A stretch of 64,000 bases of DNA from Rhynchopus sp. YZ270_cl-10. Taxonomy: Eukaryota; Euglenozoa; Diplonemea; Diplonemida; Diplonemidae. Location: positions 1,156,001-1,220,000 of the forward strand of contig OZ037863.1 of assembly GCA_964035575.1 (NCBI GenBank), written 5' to 3'. The position numbers and the translations under genes were made by a program. Positions 8,360 through 17,586 of this stretch are shown in pieces (positions within the stretch are counted from its first letter, which is position 1; each line of letters starts with the position of its first letter). The notes beneath the pieces were generated by a model that searched no databases, had not been told where the DNA came from, and saw nothing but the letters and a program-made list of their open reading frames with translations.

Positions 8360-9850
8360 ATGAGGATGCTCTCCATGCTGGGAGCCATTGCAGCGGTCTC
8401 CGCTGCCGCACCTGAGGTGCGTGTCGAGGTGACGTCGCTGCCTGGGTACGGCGCACCGCCGTCGAAGATGTACTCAGGGTTTGTGGACGCTGGCACACCA
8501 CCAAGCGGCAAGGGCACGATGTACTTCCACTACGCCGCCTTCGAGGCTGAGGAGAACCCCGCCACCGCCCCGGTCGTCTTCTGGTACAACGGCGGCCCCG
8601 GAGCAAGCAGTCTGTTCGGCCTCTTCGGCGAGCTCGGCCCCCTCTTTGTCGACCTCCGCTCGGTCGCCACTGCCGACTACAACAAGACCGGCGTGCCAAC
8701 ACCTTTCTACAACGACGCCACCTGGACCAAGCGTTTCAACGTCATCGCAGTCGACAGCCCCCCTCCGGTCGGATTCTCCTACTGCACTGAAGAAGGCCCC
8801 TCCGGCAAGGGAACCAGCTGTGGACCATGGAACGACACAGCTGTCTTCAAGGCCAACTCCAAGGCCGTCACCGCTATTATGACCAAAGCATTCCCCGAAT
8901 GGCTCAAAAACGAGCTCTACGTGACTGGAGAGAGCTACGCCGGAGTGTACGTCCCCGGTTTGGTTGCCGACCTTCTTGCTGAAGGAACCGAACTGAACAT
9001 CCGCGGCTATGCTGTCGGAGATGGCTGCATGGGGATGGAGACCGTCTGCATGAGCCTCACCGCACCACCACTTACGTACCCCTCTGTTTGGGAGGGGCCT
9101 TATTATGACATTGAGTTCTTCGCGGGGCATGGACAGGTCAGCAATGAACTGTACCGCAAAATCCGCAAGGACTGCCCCGAGGTGGACCTCCGCAAGGGGA
9201 ACCTGACGACCCTCTGCGACGGATACCTGAAGGAGATGGTGACGCAGATTGGCGGCTTCTTCGTGTACGACCTCTACGACGACTGTCCAGCAGGCTCCAT
9301 CAAGAACGGAATGTTCACCGCACTCTCCTCCCGCGAACGTCTCTCCCGTGCCCTGAAGGGTGCCGTGAACGACTACGCCTGCCCCGGAAACGTTCTTCCC
9401 GAATACCTTGGCCGTGCTGATGTGCGTGCCGCCCTTGGAGTCCCCGCAGATGACTACTTCTTCAACGCCGACAACGGCGCAGGTTTCACCTACACGATGG
9501 ACATTGCGGACATCCGCTACGCCCACCGCCTGGCTGTCCAGAAGGGCCTCCGTGTTCTGACATACGAAGGCGACGCAGATGCATCGGGTCTCTCCTCATA
9601 TGGACTCCAGGATGTTTACCGTAAGCTCTGGCCTGAGACCGGCATGAAGCTCACAGAGGCCTGGCGCCCCTGGACTGTCGACGGCAAAGCCCGCATGGGA
9701 GGCTACGCCATGGAATGGGACGGCGGCAAGACCTCGCACATCACAATCCGTGGGTCGGGACACATGGTGCCTCTCAACAAGCCGGACCAGGCGCTGACGA
9801 TGATTAACGCCTTCGTCTTCAACACTGGATACCCGAAGTACAACGCATGA
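8360..9850 (+). CDS. Serine carboxypeptidase, peptidase family S10
   Basis: 496 aa, intronless. Residues 1-17 form a signal peptide, so the enzyme is secreted or enters a lysosome-like compartment. The oxyanion-hole motif WYNGGPGASSLFG is near residue 75. The catalytic triad is Ser192 in TGESYAG, Asp407 in YEGDADASG and His468 in GSGHMVPLN, matching carboxypeptidase Y order and spacing. Family members remove C-terminal residues from peptides at acidic pH. Length is typical. The ATG at 8360 follows a long C-rich tract. All key residues are present, so it should be active. Confidence 0.95.
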   Translation: MRMLSMLGAIAAVSAAAPEVRVEVTSLPGYGAPPSKMYSGFVDAGTPPSGKGTMYFHYAAFEAEENPATAPVVFWYNGGPGASSLFGLFGELGPLFVDLRSVATADYNKTGVPTPFYNDATWTKRFNVIAVDSPPPVGFSYCTEEGPSGKGTSCGPWNDTAVFKANSKAVTAIMTKAFPEWLKNELYVTGESYAGVYVPGLVADLLAEGTELNIRGYAVGDGCMGMETVCMSLTAPPLTYPSVWEGPYYDIEFFAGHGQVSNELYRKIRKDCPEVDLRKGNLTTLCDGYLKEMVTQIGGFFVYDLYDDCPAGSIKNGMFTALSSRERLSRALKGAVNDYACPGNVLPEYLGRADVRAALGVPADDYFFNADNGAGFTYTMDIADIRYAHRLAVQKGLRVLTYEGDADASGLSSYGLQDVYRKLWPETGMKLTEAWRPWTVDGKARMGGYAMEWDGGKTSHITIRGSGHMVPLNKPDQALTMINAFVFNTGYPKYNA

Positions 9851-10876
9851 ATTAAAAGAGAGGTGTAAGAGGGGGAGGAGAGAGAGGAGAAAGGGGGGAG
9901 GAGAATTTGTAAAAAAAAAAAAAAATGATATTAACAATTTTCTTCTCCTTCATGTGTTTTATTTGCATTCAGATAAGCCATTATACTCTTCTGGAGAACT
10001 ACCCATCTGATTTTTCCTGAAATTTTTGGTGGAGTTTTGGTGGCATTTTAAAAACCACTATTAACACCACACCAAAATTTCAAGAAAAATAAGATGGACT
10101 GCATCCTCTAAATTAATAAAAAAAACGTTTTTATCTGTGATTGTCTACAAAAAAAAAAACTTATTCCCCAACCCAAACCCCCACCAACGATGTCCTTTTT
10201 TTTATATTTGCATGAGCTCGACCGAGCTGCGTTTTTAGCACGTTTAAACTACTATTTTTTTTTTTTTTGTTTTGATGGCTAAGCAAGGGGCTTACGTTCG
10301 TCTTTACCAAATCATTCTTTATAATTATGAATATTGTGTACAAGAATGCATAACGAAGATGCTGCTATTTCATCTTCTTTTTTTAAATTTTTGTTTTTGT
10401 TTTTTTGTGCTCGCAAACAAACAAAAAAAATGTCATGTTATTTGAGCATTTGTGTTCCAGATTTTTTCTCTTGCTCTCTCCCCCTTACTGTTAGAGGGTG
10501 TACCAAAATGGAATGAAAAATTTTGACACAAAAAAATGTGTCAAATGTTTTTTCTTTTCATAAATACCGGGTGGCATTTTTTTTATTGTTCTGTCTTGGG
10601 GTGATTTGCGGACTTTTTTTTTTTCAGAAAAATTCCTTTTAAAAGATCCTAAAATCACCCCGTGTCTTTTTATTTTACCCCCTTTTTTTTGAGGTAATTG
10701 TTGATATACTCACAAAAAAATAACAAGAAAAATAACGGACCTTTTTTCTCTCTCCCCCCTCCTCCCTTTTCTCTCTCCCCCCTCCTCCCTTTTCTCTCTC
10801 CCCCCTCCTCCCTTGCAGCATGTACCAGTTCCCACTAACCCTAAACCCTCAAGTACCGTTGGGGCCGCGGTACCCC
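9851..10876. other. Intergenic with hairpins and a short tandem repeat
   Basis: No gene seen. An imperfect hairpin at about 10018-10084 (gaaattttggtg-type arms) could affect transcript ends. A perfect 9-bp stem with a 6-A loop (TTTGACACA/TGTGTCAAA) lies at 10522-10545. Confidence 0.5.
10747..10816 (+). repeat. 23-bp pyrimidine tandem repeat, three copies
   Basis: Three copies of a unit read as ctctctcccccctcctcccttt, spaced 23 bp apart, all on the same strand. Confidence 0.85.
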
Positions 10877-10879
10877 TAA

Positions 10880-11610
10880 AAATTGCGTTTTTCCCCCAAA
10901 ATTTTCCTTGGGGGCAACTCCACAAGCGCGCTAACGCTTTCGTGGATGACCCGTCTGATCCCCCCCCGATCAGACCGGATCATCCACGGGCGCTTCGCCA
11001 GCACTTCATCCACCAACTCCGTCAATTGCGCGTTTATTGTCGCTTCATTAAAAGCATCTCCACCAAGCTGTTGAGTGCATGGTAGAACGCACGAAAAATT
11101 CACAGCTTGCACGTACAATGGCGCTCACGTGTTTCTTGTTTATTTTCCCGCAGTCTTTGAACAATGAGTCCTCATTGTCTTTGAGGTAGTCCTTAATGTA
11201 TTGCAGTTGTTCCTCAAATTGTATAGGCAGCTGACGGTCGCAGGTATCCGCACGTGGGGTGGTGGGGGATGGTCTGCCAGCAAGTTTCTCTAAAATGATG
11301 TTCATTTTGCCGTTCGTGCTTCCGCTCCTGAAGAATGGCGCGTCCCACCGCTTGGTCAAATGCTGTCCCCTTCACCCCCGTGAAGTTCAGTTTCGTCTGC
11401 ACTGGATGGCCCCTGCTTCAGCGCATCCAACGCTTTTGCATGCTTCGGTCGATCTGCGTGCCTCTCTACATCCTGCTTTGCGGCGTCATGCGGAAAAATG
11501 TGAACGTACCGGCGGGGTGTTGGGTCCCCGGCTCGGTAGTCGTGGCATTCTGCGTTTGGGCATACATTAACGCAGACAGTGCGATGGTTGTTGGTACCCC
11601 GGTACCCTGA
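10880..11610 (-). pseudogene. Degenerate coding relic of unknown family, minus strand
   Basis: Read on the minus strand, several open stretches follow one another in the same direction but in different frames: a Cys/His-rich part (CPNAECHDY ... HIFPHDAAKQD), then QTKLNFTGVKGTAFDQAVGR, then an acidic helical part (QYIKDYLKDNEDSLFKDC). The local base composition is coding-like compared with the flanks. The order of a zinc-finger-like part before a TKLNFTGV stretch recalls the start of hAT-type transposases, but this is not certain. It is clearly broken. Confidence 0.4.
10941..10988. repeat. Long hairpin with poly-C loop
   Basis: Arms 10941-10960 and 10968-10988 (cgtggatgaccc ... ctgatc with its near-complement) flank seven C residues. 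The stem is about 20 bp with two mismatches or bulges. Confidence 0.7.
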
Positions 11611-11843
11611 TACTGCGAAAACCCTGCTCTGCTACTCGATCAAATTTCCGGCAGTCTGTATGCAAAATAACATACTCATACACTATGTACATCTGTTTTT
11701 TTGGGGTGAATGAGAGAAATTCGGGTTTTTAGGAGGTCTTCATAGGTTTTCTTCATCCCTCCCATTCACAATAGGGCCTTTCTTCACACCACCACCACCC
11801 ATCAAACAGAGCACAAAAACATTTTCAACCCCCCTTTTTCACA

Positions 11844-13247
11844 ATGGAACAAACCGAATCGGAGTGGTACACCGAACTCTCCCGCCGTGCCAGCCATGCC
11901 TCGCTCTGCATCAATCCCTCTGCTGTAAGCGGCAAATGCGGTGCCCTGCTTTCATTATGGCGCATCACGATCCGTCCGATCAAGTATCTACCTTACCTTA
12001 GATCACGCCGTGCCATCCGCAGGGCACCCGATTGGAGTGTCGCGAATGTACTGACCTGGCATCACCTTGGGCATTCCTATCAAAAGCAACTCCGTTGGGA
12101 GACACTTCGCGCGAAGTTTCTTGCCGACTACGTGATCAGCAAGAAATACATTGTGACAGGAAGCGCGCTGTCCTCTACTGAGGTGCTTGCGTCGCGGAGT
12201 CAACTGTACCTTCTCAAATCTGTCGCAGACGAGCTGGAACGGTGGTACGCCTCCCTCCCAAAGGCAGCGCTGTCCGACCACATCGGGCGAGCCACGTTTC
12301 TCTACCTCTATCGCCGTCTCGTCTCCCTTCTCCTTCCTGCCGCAACGAATGAGGAAGCATGTGTCCTCACCGTCGCTGACTGGCTCTGTGATATGAAAAG
12401 CAAAGATACCGATGAAAAAGAAACGGTCGCACGCAGGCTAAACCCACGCAAAGCTGCAGCAAAGCTAGATACAGTGTCAAAAGCGCAGTTTAAATGGTCT
12501 ATCCTCGGCCTCGCTATGGTCTGGGTCGAAACCGGGAGTGAACACGAATGTGTAGAATTTGTACACACCATACGGTCTCTTCTGCAAACCGATCGATCTA
12601 ACGCATCGTTCCGTGAGGCAGACGTTACCCTCGCGAATCTTAGCTCCTGTACGGAACGTGGCGAAGCGCTTCTCCAAACATTTTCCCGCCAATTTCACGC
12701 TTATCAAGGCCCCGCTCAGGACCATCTCGCTGCAACCGACAAAGAAAAAACCCCTTCGATCATTCCGGTACACCACGCTGTGGTGTGGATGGCGTTGTTG
12801 GGCAGCACTTCTGAAGCTGCCTTCGCGAAGCTTGAGTTTGCAAAATTCTATTATTCTTCTTATGCGATGAGACCCTTCAGCGATGGTGCGCAGGACTCTC
12901 GCGAAGAGAAGACGGAAGGGACGCACCCAACCTCCCCTTCTCCTACCACACAGAGTCCGCAGGCGATGAGTGCTACCTCGGGGGGAGAGAAGCCCGACAA
13001 AACAAAACGAAAGGTACACCACGGTCGCGCCCCGCGTAGAATAGGCATCGCTGATGCAGATGCAAATACTGTTGCCAAGATTACCTGGAGGGTGGCGGCC
13101 GAGGACGAGAAATGCCTGGTGGAGAAGGTGGGGAAGGTGGGGTGTGGTGGTGGAATGGAGGACCTGAAGGCGCGCTTCCTCTTCCGTGAAAGGGATGCGG
13201 CGCTGAATCTGAAAATGAAAAAGTCTCCGAAGAAGCCGGTAGTGTGA
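11844..13247 (+). CDS. Uncharacterised 467-aa protein
   Basis: The ATG follows ttttcaca, the same context as neighbouring genes, and the frame is uninterrupted and GC-rich. The N-terminal about 330 residues look globular and helical (for example WYASLPKAALSDHIGRATFL). A low-complexity Ser/Thr/Pro/Lys linker occupies about 345-395, followed by a basic C-terminal domain (residues 395-467, with WRVAAEDEKCLVEKVGKVG). No signal peptide, membrane segment or motif that I recognise. A long antisense frame over its 3' half is a shadow. Confidence 0.75.
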   Translation: MEQTESEWYTELSRRASHASLCINPSAVSGKCGALLSLWRITIRPIKYLPYLRSRRAIRRAPDWSVANVLTWHHLGHSYQKQLRWETLRAKFLADYVISKKYIVTGSALSSTEVLASRSQLYLLKSVADELERWYASLPKAALSDHIGRATFLYLYRRLVSLLLPAATNEEACVLTVADWLCDMKSKDTDEKETVARRLNPRKAAAKLDTVSKAQFKWSILGLAMVWVETGSEHECVEFVHTIRSLLQTDRSNASFREADVTLANLSSCTERGEALLQTFSRQFHAYQGPAQDHLAATDKEKTPSIIPVHHAVVWMALLGSTSEAAFAKLEFAKFYYSSYAMRPFSDGAQDSREEKTEGTHPTSPSPTTQSPQAMSATSGGEKPDKTKRKVHHGRAPRRIGIADADANTVAKITWRVAAEDEKCLVEKVGKVGCGGGMEDLKARFLFRERDAALNLKMKKSPKKPVV

Positions 13248-13733
13248 GAAACTTTTGATGAATCTGTGGTGGATTTTTTTGCTCATCCTGGGTGTGCTGG
13301 CATTAGATGCGGCTTAAATCGGAGGCATATTTCTGAATGCTGTGTGGCCCTCTGCCCCGAAAATAGTCTTTTTGAGCAGCAAAAGCAAAGAGAAACGAGT
13401 CTCTCGAGCATTTTTTTTTGCTTCCGCAAAAAAAGAGAGTGTGTATCAGACCCTCTGAATTTGCTGTTTTTTTTTTCATTTCCCCTTTTCAGGGGAAATT
13501 TTCTTCCACGTTTTTATTTCTCGGTACAAAGAGGGTGCGTGATTTTGAGCGGTTGTGAATCGCCTCCGTTCTCTGACGGTACGGAAACACTCACGCCCCC
13601 CACCATCAGCACGACCCGAGCTGCGTTTTTAGTAAGTTTCAACCTCCCTTTCTGTTACACTATTTGTCACCTCATTTCTCTCGATCAACCCCCTCTCTCT
13701 CACCTCACACTTATCAGAACCCCTAAACGAGCG

Positions 13734-14606
13734 ATGTCACATGCCATGTTCCCCCCGAACCTGGAGGAGGTAGTTGGCGAATGGATCAAGCACGACATCC
13801 CCTCCTTCGACGTGGGTGGCCACGTGGTCGGCACCGGCCAGAACACCGCCGTCTTCTTCGCCAAATCAACCATGGTCACCGCGGGGTACCCCTTTGTCGA
13901 GGCGATCTTCCGCTACTGCGGCTGCAAGGTCTCCTGGCAGGTCAAGGAAGGCACCTTGGTCACCGCCTCAGGGAAAAACAAGATCGTTCTTGGCGAGGTG
14001 ACTGGGCCGGTCAACCGCATTCTGCAGGGCGAACGCACGGCGCTAGAGGTGCTTACACGGTGTAGCAGTGTGGCGTACCAAACACACCTTGCCGCCTCCG
14101 TTGCGAAGAAGCAGGGGTGGACCGGAAAGATCGCGGGGACAAGGAAAACTACCCCGGGCACATTCCGCCTGGTTGACAAATACGGTCTTTTGATTGGCGG
14201 AGGCGACCCTCATAGGTACAGCTTGAGCGCGATGACGATGCTGAAGGATAACCACGTTGACGCAGCAGGAAGTATTACGGCGGCAGTGAAGGCAGCAAAG
14301 GCGGTGCAGGGCTTCTCCATGAAGACCGAAGTGGAGGCACGGAACGTCGCAGAAGCAACAGAGGCCTGCGAGGCCGGCGCAGATGTCGTGATGCTCGACA
14401 ACTTCACCCCCTCACAGCTCGCCACAGAGGCGCCACGCCTCAAGAAAACCTTCCCCCACGTAATCTTCGAGGTGTCCGGGGGCATCACACACACAACCCT
14501 GCCGTCGTTCCTTGTCTTTGGGGTAGACATTTTGTCGATGGGGTGCCTCACACACGGCCCTCCCGCAGTGGATGTCTCTCTCAAGATCAAAAAGGCGAAG
14601 TTGTGA
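13734..14606 (+). CDS. QPRT: Quinolinate phosphoribosyltransferase (nicotinate-nucleotide pyrophosphorylase, carboxylating)
   Basis: 290 aa, against 297 in human. It converts quinolinate and PRPP to nicotinate mononucleotide, CO2 and pyrophosphate, the entry of de novo NAD synthesis. Seen: GERTALEVLTR (R101), GTRKTTPG (R137, K138), GGGDPHRYSL (H160, R161), MLKDNH (K171), EVEARN (E199, E201), MLDNF (D222) and EVSGGI (E246). Positions of the active-site residues agree almost exactly with the human enzyme. The frame is open for 156 codons upstream, but MSHAMFPPNL is chosen because it lies where family members start; M at 13746 is an alternative. No targeting sequence is obvious. Confidence 0.95.
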   Translation: MSHAMFPPNLEEVVGEWIKHDIPSFDVGGHVVGTGQNTAVFFAKSTMVTAGYPFVEAIFRYCGCKVSWQVKEGTLVTASGKNKIVLGEVTGPVNRILQGERTALEVLTRCSSVAYQTHLAASVAKKQGWTGKIAGTRKTTPGTFRLVDKYGLLIGGGDPHRYSLSAMTMLKDNHVDAAGSITAAVKAAKAVQGFSMKTEVEARNVAEATEACEAGADVVMLDNFTPSQLATEAPRLKKTFPHVIFEVSGGITHTTLPSFLVFGVDILSMGCLTHGPPAVDVSLKIKKAKL

Positions 14607-14758
14607 GTGATCTATAAATCATCTGGCTTGATTGTATGAGATATTATCAACAAAAGTGGATTTCATCCTCTCTAATAGTACCAAATTTTCAAACAAAAAT
14701 ATTGGGGTGAATGATGGGGGAGGGAAATAAGCGGAGAGAACAAAAAAGCGTTTTTGTA

Positions 14759-14812
14759 TAGTGGAGTTCATCCTCGGGTGGCTATACTAATACAAACCAA
14801 GTTTTCAAAAAA
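14759..14812 (+). repeat. 52-bp dispersed repeat, copy 2
   Basis: Matches the 1893 copy with a few changes (ggctatactaatacaaacc) and lies about 150 bp after the QPRT stop. Confidence 0.75.
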
Positions 14813-15107
14813 GCAAATGACGATGCGAGAGCTATCGCTAGGTTGAAAGTTTGGGTAGTGTGTGCCTGTATCCGTTGAGGTGGTGCTGAAGGGTTTTATT
14901 TCATTTTTTCCCCCCATTTTAAAGTGACCTAAGGAGGAGGGTAACAGAACGTAGCAAAAAAAAAAACAAAGTGAACAGCTATCTCCGATATGAGAATAAA
15001 TCAGCCCCTTTTCTCTCGAAAATAAAAAAGAAGAAGAAAAAAACGCTCCTTTTTCATTTTTTTGTTACATCTTCTGCTGTCGGAAAGTACTTCTGATTTC
15101 ATTCGGG

Positions 15108-15175
15108 GCTGGTGTCGTACGTAGGTCAGTCGGGGAGGTAGGAGGTAGGAGGTGCATGAATAACTTCACTTTTTG
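15108..15175 (+). repeat. tacgtgggtcagtcgg dispersed repeat, copy 2
   Basis: gtacgtaggtcagtcggg, a small ggaggta triplication, then ggtgcatgaataacttcac. It is a longer variant of the copy at 6436. Confidence 0.6.
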
Positions 15176-15440
15176 CTAAGTCTATAGCTTTCGAAGTACC
15201 AACGATTTAATATTGAGATGCAGACCCTCGCTCAACGAACATAGTTTTGATCCCCCCCCCCCCCCCTCCCAACCCGGTTGTGGCAGTACTTAGGAAATTA
15301 TCGATGCAATGGCAAAAAAATGATATCAAAACACATCACACAACATCACCAGGTTGCTTTGCCACTGTACCCTTTATTGCATTTTGGCGACGCTTTTATA
15401 TTTACACAAAACCCATATTACACTCAGTGTTCAAACCCCT

Positions 15441-15472
15441 CTCTCTCTCTCTCTCTCTCCCCTCTCACCTAA
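15441..15472 (+). promoter_or_regulatory. Pyrimidine tract before the coiled-coil gene
   Basis: A (CT)n run about 22-53 nt before the ATG at 15494, like those before other genes of the window. A promoter or initiator role is inferred from position only. Confidence 0.3.
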
Positions 15473-15493
15473 CCCTATAACACCGCACTAAAA

Positions 15494-16733
15494 ATGTCCA
15501 AAAAGGGGGACGGAAAGCGAAAGCCCAAAGGGGTCAAGGTATTGTGCCAATCCCCTTCTCCCCCGTCTATTTTCTATCGAGGTTTCCTTTTACATCTTCT
15601 GTTGGTCGCAGGGTATTTATCCTCTTTCATCCAGCTGGCATCGTACGTGGGTCAGTCGGAGGTGCCTGCATTAATAACTTTTCTTTCTATTGGAGCACAT
15701 TAATACAGTACATTGTACCAACGTTCCTATAAGGTCATATCTCCTCCCTTTTGTGTTTTATACACATCATCTACCCACAGATTGGCGTCCTTGAACCTGG
15801 CGAGGATCCCCGCATGGAGCCTCTCGAACTCAAGGAACTGCAGAACTCACGGGCCCTCCTGAAGGTAACACAATACCCCCCCCATCCTCGCCACACATTT
15901 CAACCCATTTGACTCAAATAGTATACACATTTTTTACTTCACCTCCCCCCTTTTTAAGTCAAAGTAGACTCGCACTGTCCAGGACACGAGTCTTCTTGGT
16001 GAGAGTGCCTTTTTGTTTTAACTTATAATAAGTTATTCTAAAAATTCCCCCTCCCCTTTCACTAGGCACTCCACCACCCCCCTATCATGCACAGAAGGAA
16101 TGTCTAGAAGAGGAGTTCGTGGTACGAAAGAACCTCCGCCTGCAGGCACACCGTGAAGAGCAGGAGCTGCGCGAGCGGATGTGCCAGCTGCAGGCAGACT
16201 ACTCCGCGCAGAAGAACGAACGCTACGACATCATCAGCGACTTTACACGACAGAACAAAAACATGCAGGACGAGCTTATTGTCCGCATCAACGACCTTGA
16301 AAGCACGATCTGCAATCTCAAAGATCAGCTCGAACTCAGCAAAATCGCCCTTGACGAGATCCGCCACGAACGCGACCAGCAAATCAAGCAAAAAGAACGC
16401 GAAATTGGCGAGCAAAGCGAGAAGATGGAAGACATGTCGCAAGAGTTCCACGCGATGCTGAAGGAGACGCTCGAGAAGATGAACGAACGGATCGATGAGA
16501 AACATAAAGACGACAGCGAGGTCAAGCCTGAGAAGGAGGGCGACCTTCCCGAGGATGCACCGCCGGCACCAGCCGCTGCGGCAGGTGCAGGCGGCGGTAC
16601 CGGAACAGGCGCATCAGGAACGCCAGTGGCAGGAACACCCGTCGCATCTGTAGCAGGTGCCACCACACCACCCGCAGCACAGCCAGGCTCCGAACCCGCC
16701 ACACCCCCCTCGCAACCGCCGCAAGAAGAATAA
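15494..16733 (+). CDS. Coiled-coil protein, DRC12/CCDC153-like, four exons with a 16-nt microexon
   Basis: Exons 15494-15538, 15781-15864, 15983-15998 and 16066-16733 give 270 aa. The last exon only stays open if entered in phase 1. A 16-nt exon (gacacgagtcttcttg) preceded by tccag and followed by gtgaga supplies exactly that phase and yields DTSLLGTPPPPYHAQKECLE. Residues 1-15 are basic. About 65-195 form a continuous coiled coil (RLQAHREEQELRERMCQLQ ... LESTICNLKDQLELS), followed by an Ala/Pro/Gly/Thr-rich tail. The basic N-terminus and coiled-coil layout resemble dynein regulatory complex subunit 12 (CCDC153) of motile cilia, but this is a weak family match. Intron 1 carries a dispersed repeat (15634-15686). 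Confidence 0.7.
15634..15686 (+). repeat. tacgtgggtcagtcgg repeat copy within an intron
   Basis: Closest match to the 6436 copy (tcgtacgtgggtcagtcgg, then aggtgcctgcattaataact). It lies inside intron 1 of the coiled-coil gene. Confidence 0.65.
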
Positions 16734-16849
16734 ATGGGAAGACAACTAAAATACACACTGCAACTGGTGTCAAGAGTTCCTATAAAAAAATTACACACCC
16801 AGATTTCAAGGGTCCTTTTTGTTTGTCATCCCAGGCCTGCTGTCCTGTT

Positions 16850-17410
16850 CTTAGGTGAGTTTTCCTTTGAAAGATTGTTTTTTTTTTTTTGGATAAAAAT
16901 AACGGTTTTGTTTATTGCTAGTAAGTATTTTTTTGTGCCAAAAAAGTATTGTGTGGGGGTAAAGGTTTACCAGCGCGTCTAGTCTCCTCAACATCGCACC
17001 ATCCCACGACTGCGCCTCGATGGTGGCGGTCCTGTCACGTGCAATCTCTGCCTCCTCCGTTGCCTGCCTCCTCAGCATGGCGAGGTCTGAGGCGGCAGTC
17101 TGCCTTATCTCCCGCGTTCTTGGGCGGTCTGCGCTGCCTGCCCGTATTTTGCGCTCGATTGAGAACGCTACCACCTTAGGACACCACCTGTCTCAGTTAG
17201 AGCTCAGATCAACCGTATCAAATTTCACAGTCAAATGTGACCAGGAAGTAACACAATGTCTGTGTACCTGGTCCTGCCCTCATCTCCGCCTCGAGGGAGA
17301 CGCCCTGTGGAGAGAGGTGGCAGGCAGCCCCTACACCTTGGTGAACCTCGCCTTGGAAACCTACACCACAACTCAACAGCAGGGCCGCGCCCAAAAAGCC
17401 ACACACCGCT
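16850..17410 (-). other. GC-rich segment with coding-like minus-strand frame
   Basis: This segment is far richer in GC than its flanks. On the minus strand, 16965-17174 encodes a charged helical stretch (SDLAMLRRQATEEAEIARDR) that ends at a GTAAAC donor-like site. Further exon-like blocks with CCACAG and GTACAC borders lie around 17265-17310. The phases do not join cleanly in my reading, and a plus-strand frame (17020-17469) is also open. It may be a small spliced gene or a relic. Confidence 0.3.
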
Positions 17411-17586
17411 CATCTTTTTTTCTTCTTCTCACTCCCCCCCTCCCCCCTCCTTGTTCTTCTTCCCTATAGAGCTTTGCCCCCTGTCCTTTGCGTTCGACTG
17501 CCGCAGTCGCTTTTGTACGAGGGTTTTCCTTCTTTGCCTTTTGAGTTCCCTCTAGTTTCCCCCCTCAGTCCCCCCCCGAGAGCAAG

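Larger units (their letters stand above)
14607..15440. other. Intergenic, dispersed repeats only
   Basis: Holds the second 52-bp family copy (14759-14812), a decayed relative at about 14652-14695, and a tacgtaggtcagtcgg repeat copy (15108-15175) with an extra ggtagga triplication. No gene seen. Confidence 0.55.

Noticed and set aside
8474-9526. 350-aa antisense frame over the carboxypeptidase
   Set aside because: Shadow of the GC-rich S10 gene; no family features.
10880-11610. Firm assignment of the relic to hAT transposases
   Set aside because: The resemblance rests on short stretches; the catalytic region is not recognisable.
12477-13286. 269-aa antisense frame over the 11844 gene
   Set aside because: The plus-strand frame is longer, starts in the usual ATG context and spans the whole coding-like region.
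13266-13733. 156-codon N-terminal extension of the QPRT frame
   Set aside because: Low-complexity sequence with no family similarity; enzyme homology starts just after the ATG at 13734.
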